From: Paractinoplanes aksuensis
Lineage (GTDB): Bacteria > Actinomycetota > Actinomycetes > Mycobacteriales > Micromonosporaceae
Assembly (NCBI RefSeq): GCF_024137025.1
Contig: NZ_JAMYJR010000049.1
Coordinates: forward strand, 1 to 53,073
Length of the DNA stretch: 53,073 nucleotides
Direction of reading: 5' to 3'
The position numbers were made by a program, and so were the translations under genes. Within the stretch, counting starts at the first letter, position 1. Every line of letters starts with the position of its first letter. The notes beneath the pieces are model-generated. The model made no database searches, was not told the origin of the DNA, and saw only the letters and a program-made list of their open reading frames with translations. Shown here piece after piece: positions 7,285-16,007 of the stretch.

Positions 7285-8955
7285 ATGCAGACGACCGGTG
7301 CCGTGCAGCTGCGCCCCTGGCTCGAGGCGATCGCCGCCATCGCCACCGCGCTCAACCGGCCGGCGTCGCTGCCCGAGGTGCTCGACCTGCTCTCGGCGAC
7401 GGCTTCGCGCCTGCTGGGGTACGACTTCTGCGCCGTCCTGCTCGTGGACGAGCCGCGCAGCAAACTGGTCATCACGGGCGCGCACGGCCTGTCCCCGCGC
7501 TACATCGAGCAGGTCAACGCCGACCACCCGGTCGTGCTCGAGCCGGACGACGAGCCGCGGGCGCCGTCCAGCCGAGCGTTCCTCACCGGCACCTCGGTGC
7601 AGGTGCCGGACACGGTCGCCGACGCCACGTTCCTGCCCTGGGGCGGGGTGGCCCGGCAGCAGGGCTACCGCTCGATGATCTCCGTACCGGTGTTCTCGGC
7701 CGGGATCCCCGTGGGCACGCTCAACTGCTACACCCGGATGCCGCACGAGTTCGGCCCGGACGAGCAGGAACTGCTGTCGCTGCTGGCCGACCAGGCCGGG
7801 GTGGCGATCGAGACGGCCCGGCTGCGCGAGCGTGAGGCGGCCACGATCGCCTCGCTGACCACGGCCAACACCGCGCTGCGACGGGGCGAAGAGGTGCACG
7901 GCCAGTTCACCCGGGTAGCGCTGCGCGGGGGTGGCGTGGCCGGCGTGGCCGCGGCCCTGTCCGAGCTGCTGGGCACGGCGGTGACGGTGCTCGAGGAGCC
8001 GTCCGGGGTGCCGCTGGCTGCGGTGGGCGACCCGGTCGAGGACGGCCAGGCCACGCTGGTGGTGCTGGGGAACGAGACGGTGGCCCGGATCGTGGTGCCG
8101 CGCACGGCTTCGCCGTTGGCGGCTCTCGACGTACGGGCCCTGGAGCATGCCGCGACCGTCTGCGCGCTCGAAGTGCTGCGGGCCCGCACCGCGCACGAGG
8201 TGGAATGGCGGCTCTCCGGCGAGGTGGTGTCGGACCTGCTGGCCGGCAGCGCGGCCGGCCTGGTCACCGCGGCCGAGCGGGCCGGCCGCCTCGGGCTCGA
8301 CCTGACCAAGCCGTACGCGGTGATCGTGGTCAACGGCGGACCGTCGGCCCGCATCCTCTCGGTCGCGCGCTCGCTGGCCGCGGCCGCCCAGCCCCGGGCC
8401 CTGGCCGGCGCGATCGGCGACGACGTGGTGCTGCTGTGGCCGGCCGACGCCGGGTCCCAGGCCGAACGCCTGCTGACCCAATTGCGCCGCATCGGCGTCG
8501 GCCCCGAGGCGGCGGTGGCCGTGTCGCCGCCGTGCCAGGCGCTGGCCGACTATCCGTCCGCGTATCGCCGCGGCCGGGGCGCGGCGACCATCGCCCGCCT
8601 GCGCGGCACCGCCGATGCTGTGGCCAGCTTCGGATCCCTCGGCGTGCACGGTTTGCTGTTGCAACTGCAAGACGTGGCCGAGCTGCGCCGCTTCGCCGCC
8701 GAGACTCTGGCCCCGATCCGCACCTACGACGCTGCCCGGGGCACGGCCTTGGAACAGACCCTGCGCGCGTACGTCAGCCACGACCTGAACACCGCGGCCA
8801 CCGCGGCGGCCCTGTTCGTCCATCCCAACACGGTCAACCTGCGCCTGCGCAAGGCCGAGCAACTGCTGGGGGTCTCCACTTCCCAAGTACGGGTCCTGGC
8901 CGAGCTTCAGGTCGCCCTGAGCGCCGACGACGTGGCCGACGCCCTGGCCGTTTAG
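7285..8955 (+). CDS. GAF-PucR type transcriptional regulator
   Basis: A 556-residue one-component regulator. Residues about 15-175 form a GAF sensor (ALNRPASLPEVLDLLSATAS, then GYRSMISVPVF and FGPDEQELLSLLADQAGVAIE). A middle GGDEF-like CdaR segment (about 330-420) follows, and the C-terminus has the PucR helix-turn-helix: SHDLNTAATAAALFVHPNTV followed by NLRLRKAEQLLG (about 500-530). PucR/CdaR proteins activate catabolic genes in response to small molecules. The gene is divergent from the cupin-monooxygenase pair across 91 bp, its probable target. Confidence 0.88.
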   Translation: MQTTGAVQLRPWLEAIAAIATALNRPASLPEVLDLLSATASRLLGYDFCAVLLVDEPRSKLVITGAHGLSPRYIEQVNADHPVVLEPDDEPRAPSSRAFLTGTSVQVPDTVADATFLPWGGVARQQGYRSMISVPVFSAGIPVGTLNCYTRMPHEFGPDEQELLSLLADQAGVAIETARLREREAATIASLTTANTALRRGEEVHGQFTRVALRGGGVAGVAAALSELLGTAVTVLEEPSGVPLAAVGDPVEDGQATLVVLGNETVARIVVPRTASPLAALDVRALEHAATVCALEVLRARTAHEVEWRLSGEVVSDLLAGSAAGLVTAAERAGRLGLDLTKPYAVIVVNGGPSARILSVARSLAAAAQPRALAGAIGDDVVLLWPADAGSQAERLLTQLRRIGVGPEAAVAVSPPCQALADYPSAYRRGRGAATIARLRGTADAVASFGSLGVHGLLLQLQDVAELRRFAAETLAPIRTYDAARGTALEQTLRAYVSHDLNTAATAAALFVHPNTVNLRLRKAEQLLGVSTSQVRVLAELQVALSADDVADALAV

Positions 8956-9914
8956 TGGGGATACGCGCGCGGGATCCGGGTGGTCGGGATCTCGTCGCGG
9001 AACGCACCGATGCGGGTGATGACCTGTCGCCGGCCGTAGGTGTTCTCGATCCGGTCCAGGTAGAGGCACCGGGCGGCCAGCGCGTCCAGCCCGACGGTGA
9101 AATAGACGGCCATCAACGGGTTCACGAACAGGGTGCTGCCGTTGGTCCGGCGGGTGAACTGGACGTCCCCGAACTGGCCGTCGGTGGCCGCGGCGATCTG
9201 CCCGTTGACGATGCTCGGACGGGTCGGCGTGGCCGCCGCCGCGTAGGCCACAGCATCGCGGTAGAGGATCGCCTCCCGGCTCGTACGGGGAATGGACAAC
9301 GCGCCGAAATAGGCGCCCTCGCGGTCGAGGGCGGCGATGTTCTCGAGCACCTGCACGTGGTTGACCCCGTCGTGGGCGTCGATGCCGAAACCGAGACAGG
9401 TCACCAGCTTCACCGGCACGTCCAGCGCGGCCACGGCGCCGAGGCTGGTGATGTCCTCGACCGGCGTGCCGAGCTCGTTCTCGTCGCCCCGCAGCAGGAT
9501 GTCGGTGCCCCCGTCGACCAGCACCACGGCGTCGATGTCGAGCTGCTCGATCAGATGACGGTAGGCCTCGCGCAGCGTCTGCACGCCGAGCGGCGGGAAG
9601 GCGTACACGGTCGACGGCTGATTGTTCGCCGCCAGCCACCGGGCCAGCGACCCCTCCGGGAAGTACCAGTCCGGGCTGGCCGCTTCCGGCGTCACGGCCA
9701 CGACGTGGTCGGCCACCCAGTGCTCGCGGCCGACCAGCTCGAGCTCGGAGAACGAAAGGTTGGCCAGATGCACGTTCTTGCCGTTGTGCCGGAGCGCGAA
9801 GGCCAGCGGCAGGCCGGTGTAGACGTCGAAGCCTCCACCGGCACCGGCGATGAGGACATTACGAGCCGAGGAAAGCGCGGCGAACAGGGGCGGTGTTCCC
9901 AACGAGAACGTCAC
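8952..9914 (-). CDS. DUF1152 family protein
   Basis: A 320-residue protein of the DUF1152 family. The glycine-rich N-terminal loop VLIAGAGGGFDVYTGLPLAFAL (about 20-41) looks like a nucleotide-binding turn. VLVDGGTDILLRGDENELGTP (about 131-151) is the other conserved block. No function is established for the family; the name does not imply an activity. It is convergent with the PucR-like gene and overlaps its stop by 4 bp. Its stop is TAA, rare among its neighbours. Confidence 0.85.
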   Translation of the reverse strand: MTFSLGTPPLFAALSSARNVLIAGAGGGFDVYTGLPLAFALRHNGKNVHLANLSFSELELVGREHWVADHVVAVTPEAASPDWYFPEGSLARWLAANNQPSTVYAFPPLGVQTLREAYRHLIEQLDIDAVVLVDGGTDILLRGDENELGTPVEDITSLGAVAALDVPVKLVTCLGFGIDAHDGVNHVQVLENIAALDREGAYFGALSIPRTSREAILYRDAVAYAAAATPTRPSIVNGQIAAATDGQFGDVQFTRRTNGSTLFVNPLMAVYFTVGLDALAARCLYLDRIENTYGRRQVITRIGAFRDEIPTTRIPRAYPH

Positions 9915-9920
9915 CGGTCA

Positions 9921-10064
9921 ATGATCGGCCACGCCTACCGCGCGGCCCGGCTCGCCTGGTGGAAAGGCGACCCGCCGGCCCACCTGACCGAGCTGCTCAC
10001 CCTGGCCTGCGAGACCTACCGCGGCCCGAACACGGTGACGGCGGACACAGGGCCGGAAACGTAG
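9921..10064 (+). CDS. Possible small protein, 47 aa
   Basis: A 47-codon frame starting ATG 9921, divergent from the DUF1152 gene by 6 bp and ending 86 bp before glnII. The predicted protein (starting MIGHAYRAARLAWWKG) has normal amino acid composition with a probable helix, PAHLTELLTLACETY. There is no clear ribosome binding site and I recognise no family. It may be a real small gene or chance. Confidence 0.3.
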   Translation: MIGHAYRAARLAWWKGDPPAHLTELLTLACETYRGPNTVTADTGPET

Positions 10065-10150
10065 GCGTCACATACGAGCAATGGACGGGTAACCGGGCGT
10101 TGCCACTCTGACCTCATCACCGCGCAGAACGTACCCGGAGGATGTGGATC

Positions 10151-11185
10151 GTGAGCTTCAAGGCAGAGTACATCTGGATCGACGGCACCGAGCCGACGGC
10201 GAAGCTCCGCTCCAAGACGAAGATCCTGGGCGACGAGGACAAGGGCGCCGAGCTGCCGATCTGGGGCTTCGACGGGTCGTCGACCAACCAGGCCAAGGGC
10301 CACGCCTCGGACCGCGTGCTCAAGCCGGTCTTCACCTGCCCCGACCCGATCCGCGGGGGCGACCACGTCCTCGTGCTGTGCGAGGTCCTCAACATCGACA
10401 TGACGCCGCACGAGTCCAACACCCGGGCCGTGCTGGCCGAGGTCGCGGAGCGGTTCGCCGACCAGGCCCCGATCTTCGGCATCGAGCAGGAGTACACGTT
10501 CTTCGACGGCGCCCGGCCGCTCGGCTTCCCGGCGGGTGGCTTCCCGGCCCCGCAGGGCGGCTACTACTGCGGTGTCGGCGCCGACGAGATCTTCGGCCGT
10601 GACGTCGTCGAGGCCCACCTGGAGAACTGCCTCAAGGCGGGGCTGACCATCTCGGGCATCAACGCCGAGGTCATGCCCGGTCAGTGGGAGTTCCAGGTCG
10701 GCCCGCTGTCGCCGCTCGAGGTGGCCGACCAGCTGTGGGTGGCGCGCTGGCTGCTCTACCGTACGGCCGAGGACTTCAACATCTCGGCCACGCTGGACCC
10801 GAAGCCGGTGAAGGGCGACTGGAACGGCGCCGGAGCGCACACCAACTTCTCGACCCAGGCGATGCGCGAGGGTTACGACGCGATCATCACCGCCTGCGAG
10901 GCGCTCGGCGAGGGCTCCAAGCCGATGGACCACGTCAAGAACTACGGCGCCGGCATCGACGACCGCCTGACCGGGCTGCACGAGACCGCCCCGTGGAACG
11001 AGTACAGCTACGGCGTCTCCGACCGTGGCGCCTCGGTGCGCATCCCGTGGCAGGTCGAGAAGGACGGCAAGGGTTACATCGAGGACCGCCGTCCGAACGC
11101 CAACGTGGACCCGTACGTCGTGACCCGCCTCATCACCGACACGTGCTGCTCGGCTCTGGAGAAGGCCGGCCAGTCCGCGTCCTGA
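10151..11185 (+). CDS. glnII: Glutamine synthetase type II
   Basis: A 344-residue eukaryotic-type glutamine synthetase that makes glutamine from glutamate, ammonia and ATP in the cytoplasm. The N-terminus SFKAEYIWIDGTEPTAKLRS, WGFDGSSTNQA, the Glu-containing IFGIEQEYTFF, the MPGQWEFQVGP block and NGAGAHTNFST are those of GlnII. Length fits the ~340-residue type II class rather than the ~470-residue GlnA. I chose GTG 10151 because GGAGG (10137-10141) is 9 bases upstream; the ATG at 10142 abuts the GGAGG. The gene is alone. Its 3' end overlaps the convergent MFS gene by 53 bp. Streptomycetes carry GlnII as a second, ammonium-regulated enzyme. Confidence 0.95.
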   Translation: MSFKAEYIWIDGTEPTAKLRSKTKILGDEDKGAELPIWGFDGSSTNQAKGHASDRVLKPVFTCPDPIRGGDHVLVLCEVLNIDMTPHESNTRAVLAEVAERFADQAPIFGIEQEYTFFDGARPLGFPAGGFPAPQGGYYCGVGADEIFGRDVVEAHLENCLKAGLTISGINAEVMPGQWEFQVGPLSPLEVADQLWVARWLLYRTAEDFNISATLDPKPVKGDWNGAGAHTNFSTQAMREGYDAIITACEALGEGSKPMDHVKNYGAGIDDRLTGLHETAPWNEYSYGVSDRGASVRIPWQVEKDGKGYIEDRRPNANVDPYVVTRLITDTCCSALEKAGQSAS

Positions 11186-12284
11186 CCGGGCGCGGCAGCG
11201 CGAGCAGCGGCACCAGCCACAGGGCGGCCACCGCGAGCAGGGCCCAGGAGGCCAGGCCGTGGTCGGCCGCCCAGCCCACGACCGGGGTGGTGGCGACGAC
11301 CAGGCCGAAGGCGGCCGTGTTCATCAGTCCGACCGCCGCCGCCGGGCGCTCCGGCCGCAGGGCCTGCCCGGCGCCGACCACGCCGGCGAAGGGCAGGCCG
11401 CTGAGGATGCCCAGCGTCAGGACGGCCAGCACCGCGACCTGCGGGATGCTGGGCCAGGCCAACGCGGCGGTGGCGGCGCCGCACGCCACGAGAGCCACCA
11501 CCCAGATCTCGCGGGCCCGGGCCGGGTAGCGAGCGGTGAGCAGGCCGCCCAGCGGCCGGCTCACCACCGACAGGCCGAGCACCCCCGATCCGATCACCGC
11601 CGCCGTGGCCGGGGTGAACGACCAGACGGTGACGAACAGGGTGGTCGCCCACGACGACAGCACCAGGCCGAGCCCGAGCGTCACCGCGTGCACGGCGGCC
11701 AGCCGGAACAATTGACCATCGAGAATCGATTGCCGGCGGGGCGTCGTGCGGCGTGCCGTGTGCGGACCGGCGAGGAACGAGAGCGCGAGCGCCGGCCCGG
11801 TGACGGCCAGCGTGGTCAGCCACGGCGATCGCCAATCGATGATCAGTGACATGAACGGCACGACCAGCACGGCCACGCCCGAGAAGGCCAGCGAGACCCC
11901 GCCGAAGATGCCCATGCCGCGCGGACCGGAACCGCTGGCCCGGGCCAGTTCGGCTCCGCAGACGAAACAGACGGCGAAGCCCACGCCCGAGACGACCCAG
12001 GCCGTCATCGCCAGGCCCGGCAGGGGCGCGATCAGGGCCAGCATGTGCGCCGCGACCACGAGCGACAGCCCGGCCACGGCCGTGGCTCGTACGCCGAAGC
12101 GGTCGACCACGACCCCGCTCGGGAACTGCAGAACGGCGTACGGCAAAGCGAACGCCGAGGTGAGCAACCCGACCCACAGCAGACCCGTCCCGTAGCCGGC
12201 CGCCATCGTCGCGGCCGCCGCGCCCGGCGCCGTCATGGCCCACCCCGCCGACCCGCCGAGCAGACAAGCGAGGACGAGCCTCAC
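11133..12284 (-). CDS. MFS transporter
   Basis: A 383-residue major facilitator protein with about 12 membrane helices, starting with LVLACLLGGSAGWAMTAP. The loop 2-3 signature is seen as GVVVDRFGVRATAVAG (about 60-75) and its second-half counterpart as RPLGGLLTARYPARAREIW. The start GTG 12284 overlaps the PucR-like gene's stop (GTGA), so it is co-translated with the regulator and probably carries that regulator's ligand or product. Substrate unknown; the CynX/NarK-like length and style fit import or efflux of a small anion. The 3' end runs 53 bp into glnII on the other strand. Confidence 0.85.
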   Translation of the reverse strand: MRLVLACLLGGSAGWAMTAPGAAAATMAAGYGTGLLWVGLLTSAFALPYAVLQFPSGVVVDRFGVRATAVAGLSLVVAAHMLALIAPLPGLAMTAWVVSGVGFAVCFVCGAELARASGSGPRGMGIFGGVSLAFSGVAVLVVPFMSLIIDWRSPWLTTLAVTGPALALSFLAGPHTARRTTPRRQSILDGQLFRLAAVHAVTLGLGLVLSSWATTLFVTVWSFTPATAAVIGSGVLGLSVVSRPLGGLLTARYPARAREIWVVALVACGAATAALAWPSIPQVAVLAVLTLGILSGLPFAGVVGAGQALRPERPAAAVGLMNTAAFGLVVATTPVVGWAADHGLASWALLAVAALWLVPLLALPRPVRTRTGRPSPEPSSTCR

Positions 12285-13501
12285 GCGATCAGCAGGCGGG
12301 CCAGGCGCAGCGCGACCTGCAGCTCTGTCCGTCGCTCGGTCAGCGGACGCCCCAGCAGCTCGGCCGCCTTCTGCAGCCGGTTGCGCACGGTGTGCTCGTG
12401 CAGGTGCAGATGGGCCGCGGTGGTGACATGACTGCCGTACCGGTGGGAAGCCTCGACCGTCTCGCGCAGCCGGGCCGCCACCTCGTCCTCGGCGCCCAGC
12501 TCGCCCAGTTCGGTGCGCACGAACGCCCGGGCCCGGGCCGGATCGGCCATCAGCAGCACCTCGAGGCTGACGTCGGGATAGCTGAGCACGCCCCGCCCCC
12601 AGGCCTCGCGCACACCCTGCACGTCCCGCACCTGCCGCCAGCCGTCGCGCACACCCTGTACGCCGACGTGCGGCTCGCTCACCGATGCTTCGAGCGACAG
12701 CGACCGCAGACAATCGATGATCGCTTCCACACGACAGGCCGGCCATCCTGCCTGCCGCGGCTGGGCCAGCCACACCACTGTGCTGGTCAGGTCGATCGGG
12801 TGCACCAGCGTGTCCCGCACGTGGCACTTGTCCCGCAGCGTGTCCAGAATCTGCCGGGCCTCACGCTCCGGCGTCGACGGCAGCAACACGGCCAGGTGCG
12901 CGGCGTCCAGCGGATAGTCGAGCAGCACCAGGTCGGCCGGCGGCAACGGCGTCGAGTCGTCGCGCAGCAGATGCTGCACCAACCCGGCCCGCACATGTTC
13001 GCGCGAGCGGCTGAGCGCGTCGTCGGTGCGGGCGAAGCTGTCGGCCACCAGCGACGCCACGTGGTGCTGATAGGCCAGCACCAGCTCGGTCAGCGCCTGC
13101 AACGCCTCCAGGCTCTCGCGCCGGGGCACGTCGTCGAGGCCGGCCCGCGCCACCAGCTGATCGCTCCACTCCTGCCACATGGTCAGGAACCCCACCCGGT
13201 ACGACCGTTGGAGCGCGGTCTGCGGCAGTCGCAACCGGGCCTGGAGCACGGCCAGCGCGAACGGTTCGGTCAGGCGTACCTCGGCCAGCGGGATCCGGCC
13301 GGTGAGCACGAGGCGGAGCGCTCGCAGGTTCTCGACCACGCTCGCGTGCAACCGGGTCACGAACTCGTCGTTGTCGCGCAGCGTGTCGAAGGCGGCCGCG
13401 AGATCGGCCTCGACGACGCGGTCGGCCAGCGCCGCCAGGTCGACGGCGTCGGCGGCGTCACGGGCCCAGAGCGGCAGGGGAGCCACGGCGATGGTCGTCA
13501 T
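12281..13501 (-). CDS. PucR-type helix-turn-helix regulator
   Basis: A 406-residue regulator. The C-terminal 60 residues carry the PucR/CdaR HTH: AAHLHLHEHTVRNRLQKAAELLG (about 365-387). The upstream part is all-alpha (RsbRD/GGDEF-like sensing part), with a DNA-independent helical bundle at 35-170. I started it at ATG 13501; the frame open to 13618 has no supporting site. It is the first gene of a two-gene unit with the MFS transporter and probably responds to the transported compound. Confidence 0.83.
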   Translation of the reverse strand: MTTIAVAPLPLWARDAADAVDLAALADRVVEADLAAAFDTLRDNDEFVTRLHASVVENLRALRLVLTGRIPLAEVRLTEPFALAVLQARLRLPQTALQRSYRVGFLTMWQEWSDQLVARAGLDDVPRRESLEALQALTELVLAYQHHVASLVADSFARTDDALSRSREHVRAGLVQHLLRDDSTPLPPADLVLLDYPLDAAHLAVLLPSTPEREARQILDTLRDKCHVRDTLVHPIDLTSTVVWLAQPRQAGWPACRVEAIIDCLRSLSLEASVSEPHVGVQGVRDGWRQVRDVQGVREAWGRGVLSYPDVSLEVLLMADPARARAFVRTELGELGAEDEVAARLRETVEASHRYGSHVTTAAHLHLHEHTVRNRLQKAAELLGRPLTERRTELQVALRLARLLIA

Positions 13502-13607
13502 GGCCTTACGTTGCCGCCGCCCCGTGACCAGGCCGATGTGCCGGCCCACACACTGTCGACCCAGTAATGGTTGGCCACACATCGCGGTGCCCCCATGAGC
13601 GCGATGA

Positions 13608-13629
13608 GGCTGTGGCATGTAACACAGCC
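13608..13629 (-). terminator. Stem-loop after the LacI gene
   Basis: GGCTGTG, 8-base loop, CACAGCC, placed immediately downstream of the LacI-type gene's stop at 13631. It could end that transcript or act as an operator for the PucR-like gene upstream region. Confidence 0.4.
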
Positions 13630-13630
13630 G

Positions 13631-14686
13631 TCACACCGAGGAGCTGCCATGTCGTTGGGTGGTCGACCGCCGCACGAGGCTCGTGGCGAACAACCGCTCG
13701 CGGCCGGCTCCGATGTCGCCCTCGTGCTCGATGCGTTCCACCAGCAGCCGGGCCGCCGTCCGGGCCATCTCGCTCAGCGGCTGACGGACCGTGGTCAGCT
13801 GGAACACCTCCCAGCCGGCCATCGGCACGTCGTCGAAGCCGAGCACGGAGACGTCGCGCGGCACGTCGAGGCCGAGCGACCGGGCCGCGTCGATGGCCCC
13901 GAACGCGATGATGTCGTTGCCGCAGAGCAGCGCCGTCGGGGGAGTGGACGACCGCAGCAGCTCGCGGGCGTTCTGATAGCCGCTCTGGTGCGAGTACGGC
14001 CCCTCCCGCTCGTCGATCGTCACCCCGCTGCCGGCGAAGCCCTCGAGCACCCCGGTGTGCCGGTCACGGCTGGTCGACGTGTTGGCCGGCCCCCGGATGA
14101 CCCCGATGGTGCGGTGGCCCAGCTCGAGCAGGTGCCGCGCGGCCGTCTCCCCGCCGTGGTGGTTGTCGGCCGTGACCCGGTCGACGTCCATCCCGTCGAC
14201 GTAGCGATTGAGCAGCACGATCGGCAGATCCCGGGCGGTCAGGGCCTCGCCCAGGTGCGAGTCGAGCGTGGCCGTCGTGATCAGCACCCCGTCGATCGAC
14301 GAGTTGAGCAGGCTGAGCAGCGCTTCCTGGCCGGTGGGGAGGTCGGTGCGCTCGGCGAACAGCACGAACCGGTAGCCCATCAGCTGCAGCTCGTCGTGGA
14401 TGGGGTCGAGCAGCGACGGGAAGAACGGGTTGGTCAGGTCGGAAGCGACCACCCCGATCGACTTGGTCCGTTGCGGTCGTGCCGCCGGCGTGAGATCAGC
14501 CCACGAGGGCCGGTAGCCCAGCCGCTCGGCCGTCGCCTCGATGAGCCGTCGCGTGTCCTCGCGAACCCGGGGATCGCCCCGCAGAGCTCGGGAGACAGTC
14601 GACTGCGCCACCCCGGCGGCCTGCGCGACCGTCGAACTGGTCGCGCCGCGTCGTCGTTCGGGGCGGTTACCGGTGGTGACGCTCAT
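13631..14686 (-). CDS. LacI family transcriptional repressor
   Basis: A 351-residue repressor. The N-terminal HTH and hinge are SSTVAQAAGVAQSTVSRALRG followed by VREDTRRLIEATAERLGYRPS (about 16-60). The periplasmic-binding-like effector core starts at KSIGVVASDLTNPFFPSLLD and ends with the conserved VLGFDDVPMAGW and TTVRQP. ATG 14686 was preferred to ATG 14722, because the latter lies inside the palindromic operator and would add an unconserved 12-residue leader. It is divergent from the ABC importer operon and most likely represses it until the substrate binds. Confidence 0.9.
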   Translation of the reverse strand: MSVTTGNRPERRRGATSSTVAQAAGVAQSTVSRALRGDPRVREDTRRLIEATAERLGYRPSWADLTPAARPQRTKSIGVVASDLTNPFFPSLLDPIHDELQLMGYRFVLFAERTDLPTGQEALLSLLNSSIDGVLITTATLDSHLGEALTARDLPIVLLNRYVDGMDVDRVTADNHHGGETAARHLLELGHRTIGVIRGPANTSTSRDRHTGVLEGFAGSGVTIDEREGPYSHQSGYQNARELLRSSTPPTALLCGNDIIAFGAIDAARSLGLDVPRDVSVLGFDDVPMAGWEVFQLTTVRQPLSEMARTAARLLVERIEHEGDIGAGRERLFATSLVRRSTTQRHGSSSV

Positions 14687-14717
14687 GGGCGGACCAACCT
14701 TCCGAGGGCTTCGGGGA

Positions 14718-14732
14718 TGCATAAATTATGCA
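14718..14732. promoter_or_regulatory. LacI-type operator candidate
   Basis: TGCATAA-A-TTATGCA is a perfect 7-1-7 inverted repeat between the LacI gene and the ABC operon. A second copy sharing the first ten bases (TGCATAAATT) begins at 14777, 59 bp away, close to a TTGACT -35-like box at 14799. Two sites suit a dimer-of-dimers repressor or graded control. Confidence 0.6.
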
Positions 14733-14930
14733 CTCACGTTCCGCTACTTCAAGCCCTTGATCAGGGCGCATCTACCTGCATAAATTTCCAAGAAATGCTT
14801 GACTTTGCACAGGGTGCCACGGCAGTGTCGGGCGTCACAACTCCGAAACATTTTTCACGGCCCGGAAACACCGCCGCAGCCTCTGGTCGCACCCCTTCGA
14901 TGTGCTGAACCCCCTGTGAGAGGTAGTTCC

Positions 14931-16007
14931 ATGAATGCATCACGCATCGCCCGCCCGGACCGCCGCCGACTCATAGCCGCCACCGCCGCCGTCACCCTTG
15001 TCGCCTCGGCCGGCTGCGGCGCTCGTCCCGCCGCCCAGACCGGTGCCAACGCTGAGGCCAAGGACGCCAATGGCGTCGTCAACATGGTCATGGCCCCCGA
15101 CCCCGTCTGGAAGTGGATGGAGTCGCAGGGAATCAAGCAGGAGATGGAGGAGGCGGCCAAGATCCAGGTCCTCACCTCGTCGTCCTGGGACGAGTTCGGC
15201 GTCTACGCCGGTGGTCACGCCGACGTCGTCTCCGCGGCCTCCTACGAGGTGCCCGAGCTCGAGAAGCAGACCGGCGAGAAGACCACGATCTTCGGCAAGT
15301 TCAACTCCGACCGCAGCATCCTGGCCGTCGGCCAGAACAGCACGGCCAAGGACATCTGCGAGCTCAAGGGCAAGAAGATCGTCACCCACTCGGCCGTCTC
15401 GATCACCATCATGTGGGGCGTCTTCGCCAAGAAGTGGTGCAACCTCGACCTGCGGGCCGGCGGCGGCGACTACGAGCTGGTCGTGACCGACCCCCAGAAC
15501 GCGGCCGGCCTGATCGAGCGGGGCGACGCCGACGCCGGTCTGCTGCTGCCCGACTTCTCGATCCCGCAGCTCTCCAGCGGCGCCGTCAAGCCGCTGTACG
15601 ACTCGAAGTCGGTCTCGCAGATCTACGCCGAGCAGTTCAGCGACGACAAGACCGAGCTGACCCACCCGCAGAACAACGTGTTCGTCGCCCGCAAGGCCTG
15701 GGTCGAGAAGAACCCGGAGGAGGCGGCGTTCCTCATCAAGATGTGGGACCGCGGCGTCCAGGAGTGGGCCAAGAACCGCGACAAGATCATCGAGGCCTAC
15801 CCCGAGGACTTCGCGGCCGAGTCGGACAAGGACAAGGCGTTCATCCGGGACTGGCTCGAGAACAAGTACGACTGGTTCGTCGAGTCGACCTACCTCGACC
15901 AGGCCTGGGTCGACAGCGAGACCAAGCTGTTCAACCTCATGAAGGAAGCCGGTTACGTCGAGGCCGACGTCCCGGACCCCGACTTCACGATCCTGCCGAA
16001 GTCATGA
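14931..16007 (+). CDS. ABC transporter substrate-binding lipoprotein, sulfonate/nitrate type
   Basis: A 358-residue lipoprotein receptor. The signal peptide ends in the lipobox ASAGC with Cys29 as the lipidated residue. The mature part has the SsuA/TauA/NMT1-like pattern: a paired alpha/beta fold with KDICELKGKKIVTHSAVSI (about 140-158) and a DADAGLLLPDFSIPQL hinge region, and an unusual sensing segment with SSSWDEFGVYAGGHADVVSA. It binds the substrate outside the membrane and hands it to the two permeases. The ATG at 14931 has GAGAGG upstream. First gene of a six-gene unit; its stop overlaps the next start (ATGA). Confidence 0.87.
   Translation: MNASRIARPDRRRLIAATAAVTLVASAGCGARPAAQTGANAEAKDANGVVNMVMAPDPVWKWMESQGIKQEMEEAAKIQVLTSSSWDEFGVYAGGHADVVSAASYEVPELEKQTGEKTTIFGKFNSDRSILAVGQNSTAKDICELKGKKIVTHSAVSITIMWGVFAKKWCNLDLRAGGGDYELVVTDPQNAAGLIERGDADAGLLLPDFSIPQLSSGAVKPLYDSKSVSQIYAEQFSDDKTELTHPQNNVFVARKAWVEKNPEEAAFLIKMWDRGVQEWAKNRDKIIEAYPEDFAAESDKDKAFIRDWLENKYDWFVESTYLDQAWVDSETKLFNLMKEAGYVEADVPDPDFTILPKS

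Noticed and set aside
7198..9639. 813-codon minus-strand frame opposite the GAF-PucR gene
   Set aside because: An antisense shadow caused by high GC at third positions; the plus-strand product has clear domains.
10142..10150. ATG 10142 as the glnII start
   Set aside because: GGAGG ends directly before it, leaving no spacer; GTG 10151 gives the usual 9 bases and the family N-terminus.
12285..12827. N-terminal extension of the MFS gene
   Set aside because: It overlaps the PucR-like gene in another frame with low-complexity residues; the GTG at 12284 forms a normal stop-start overlap.
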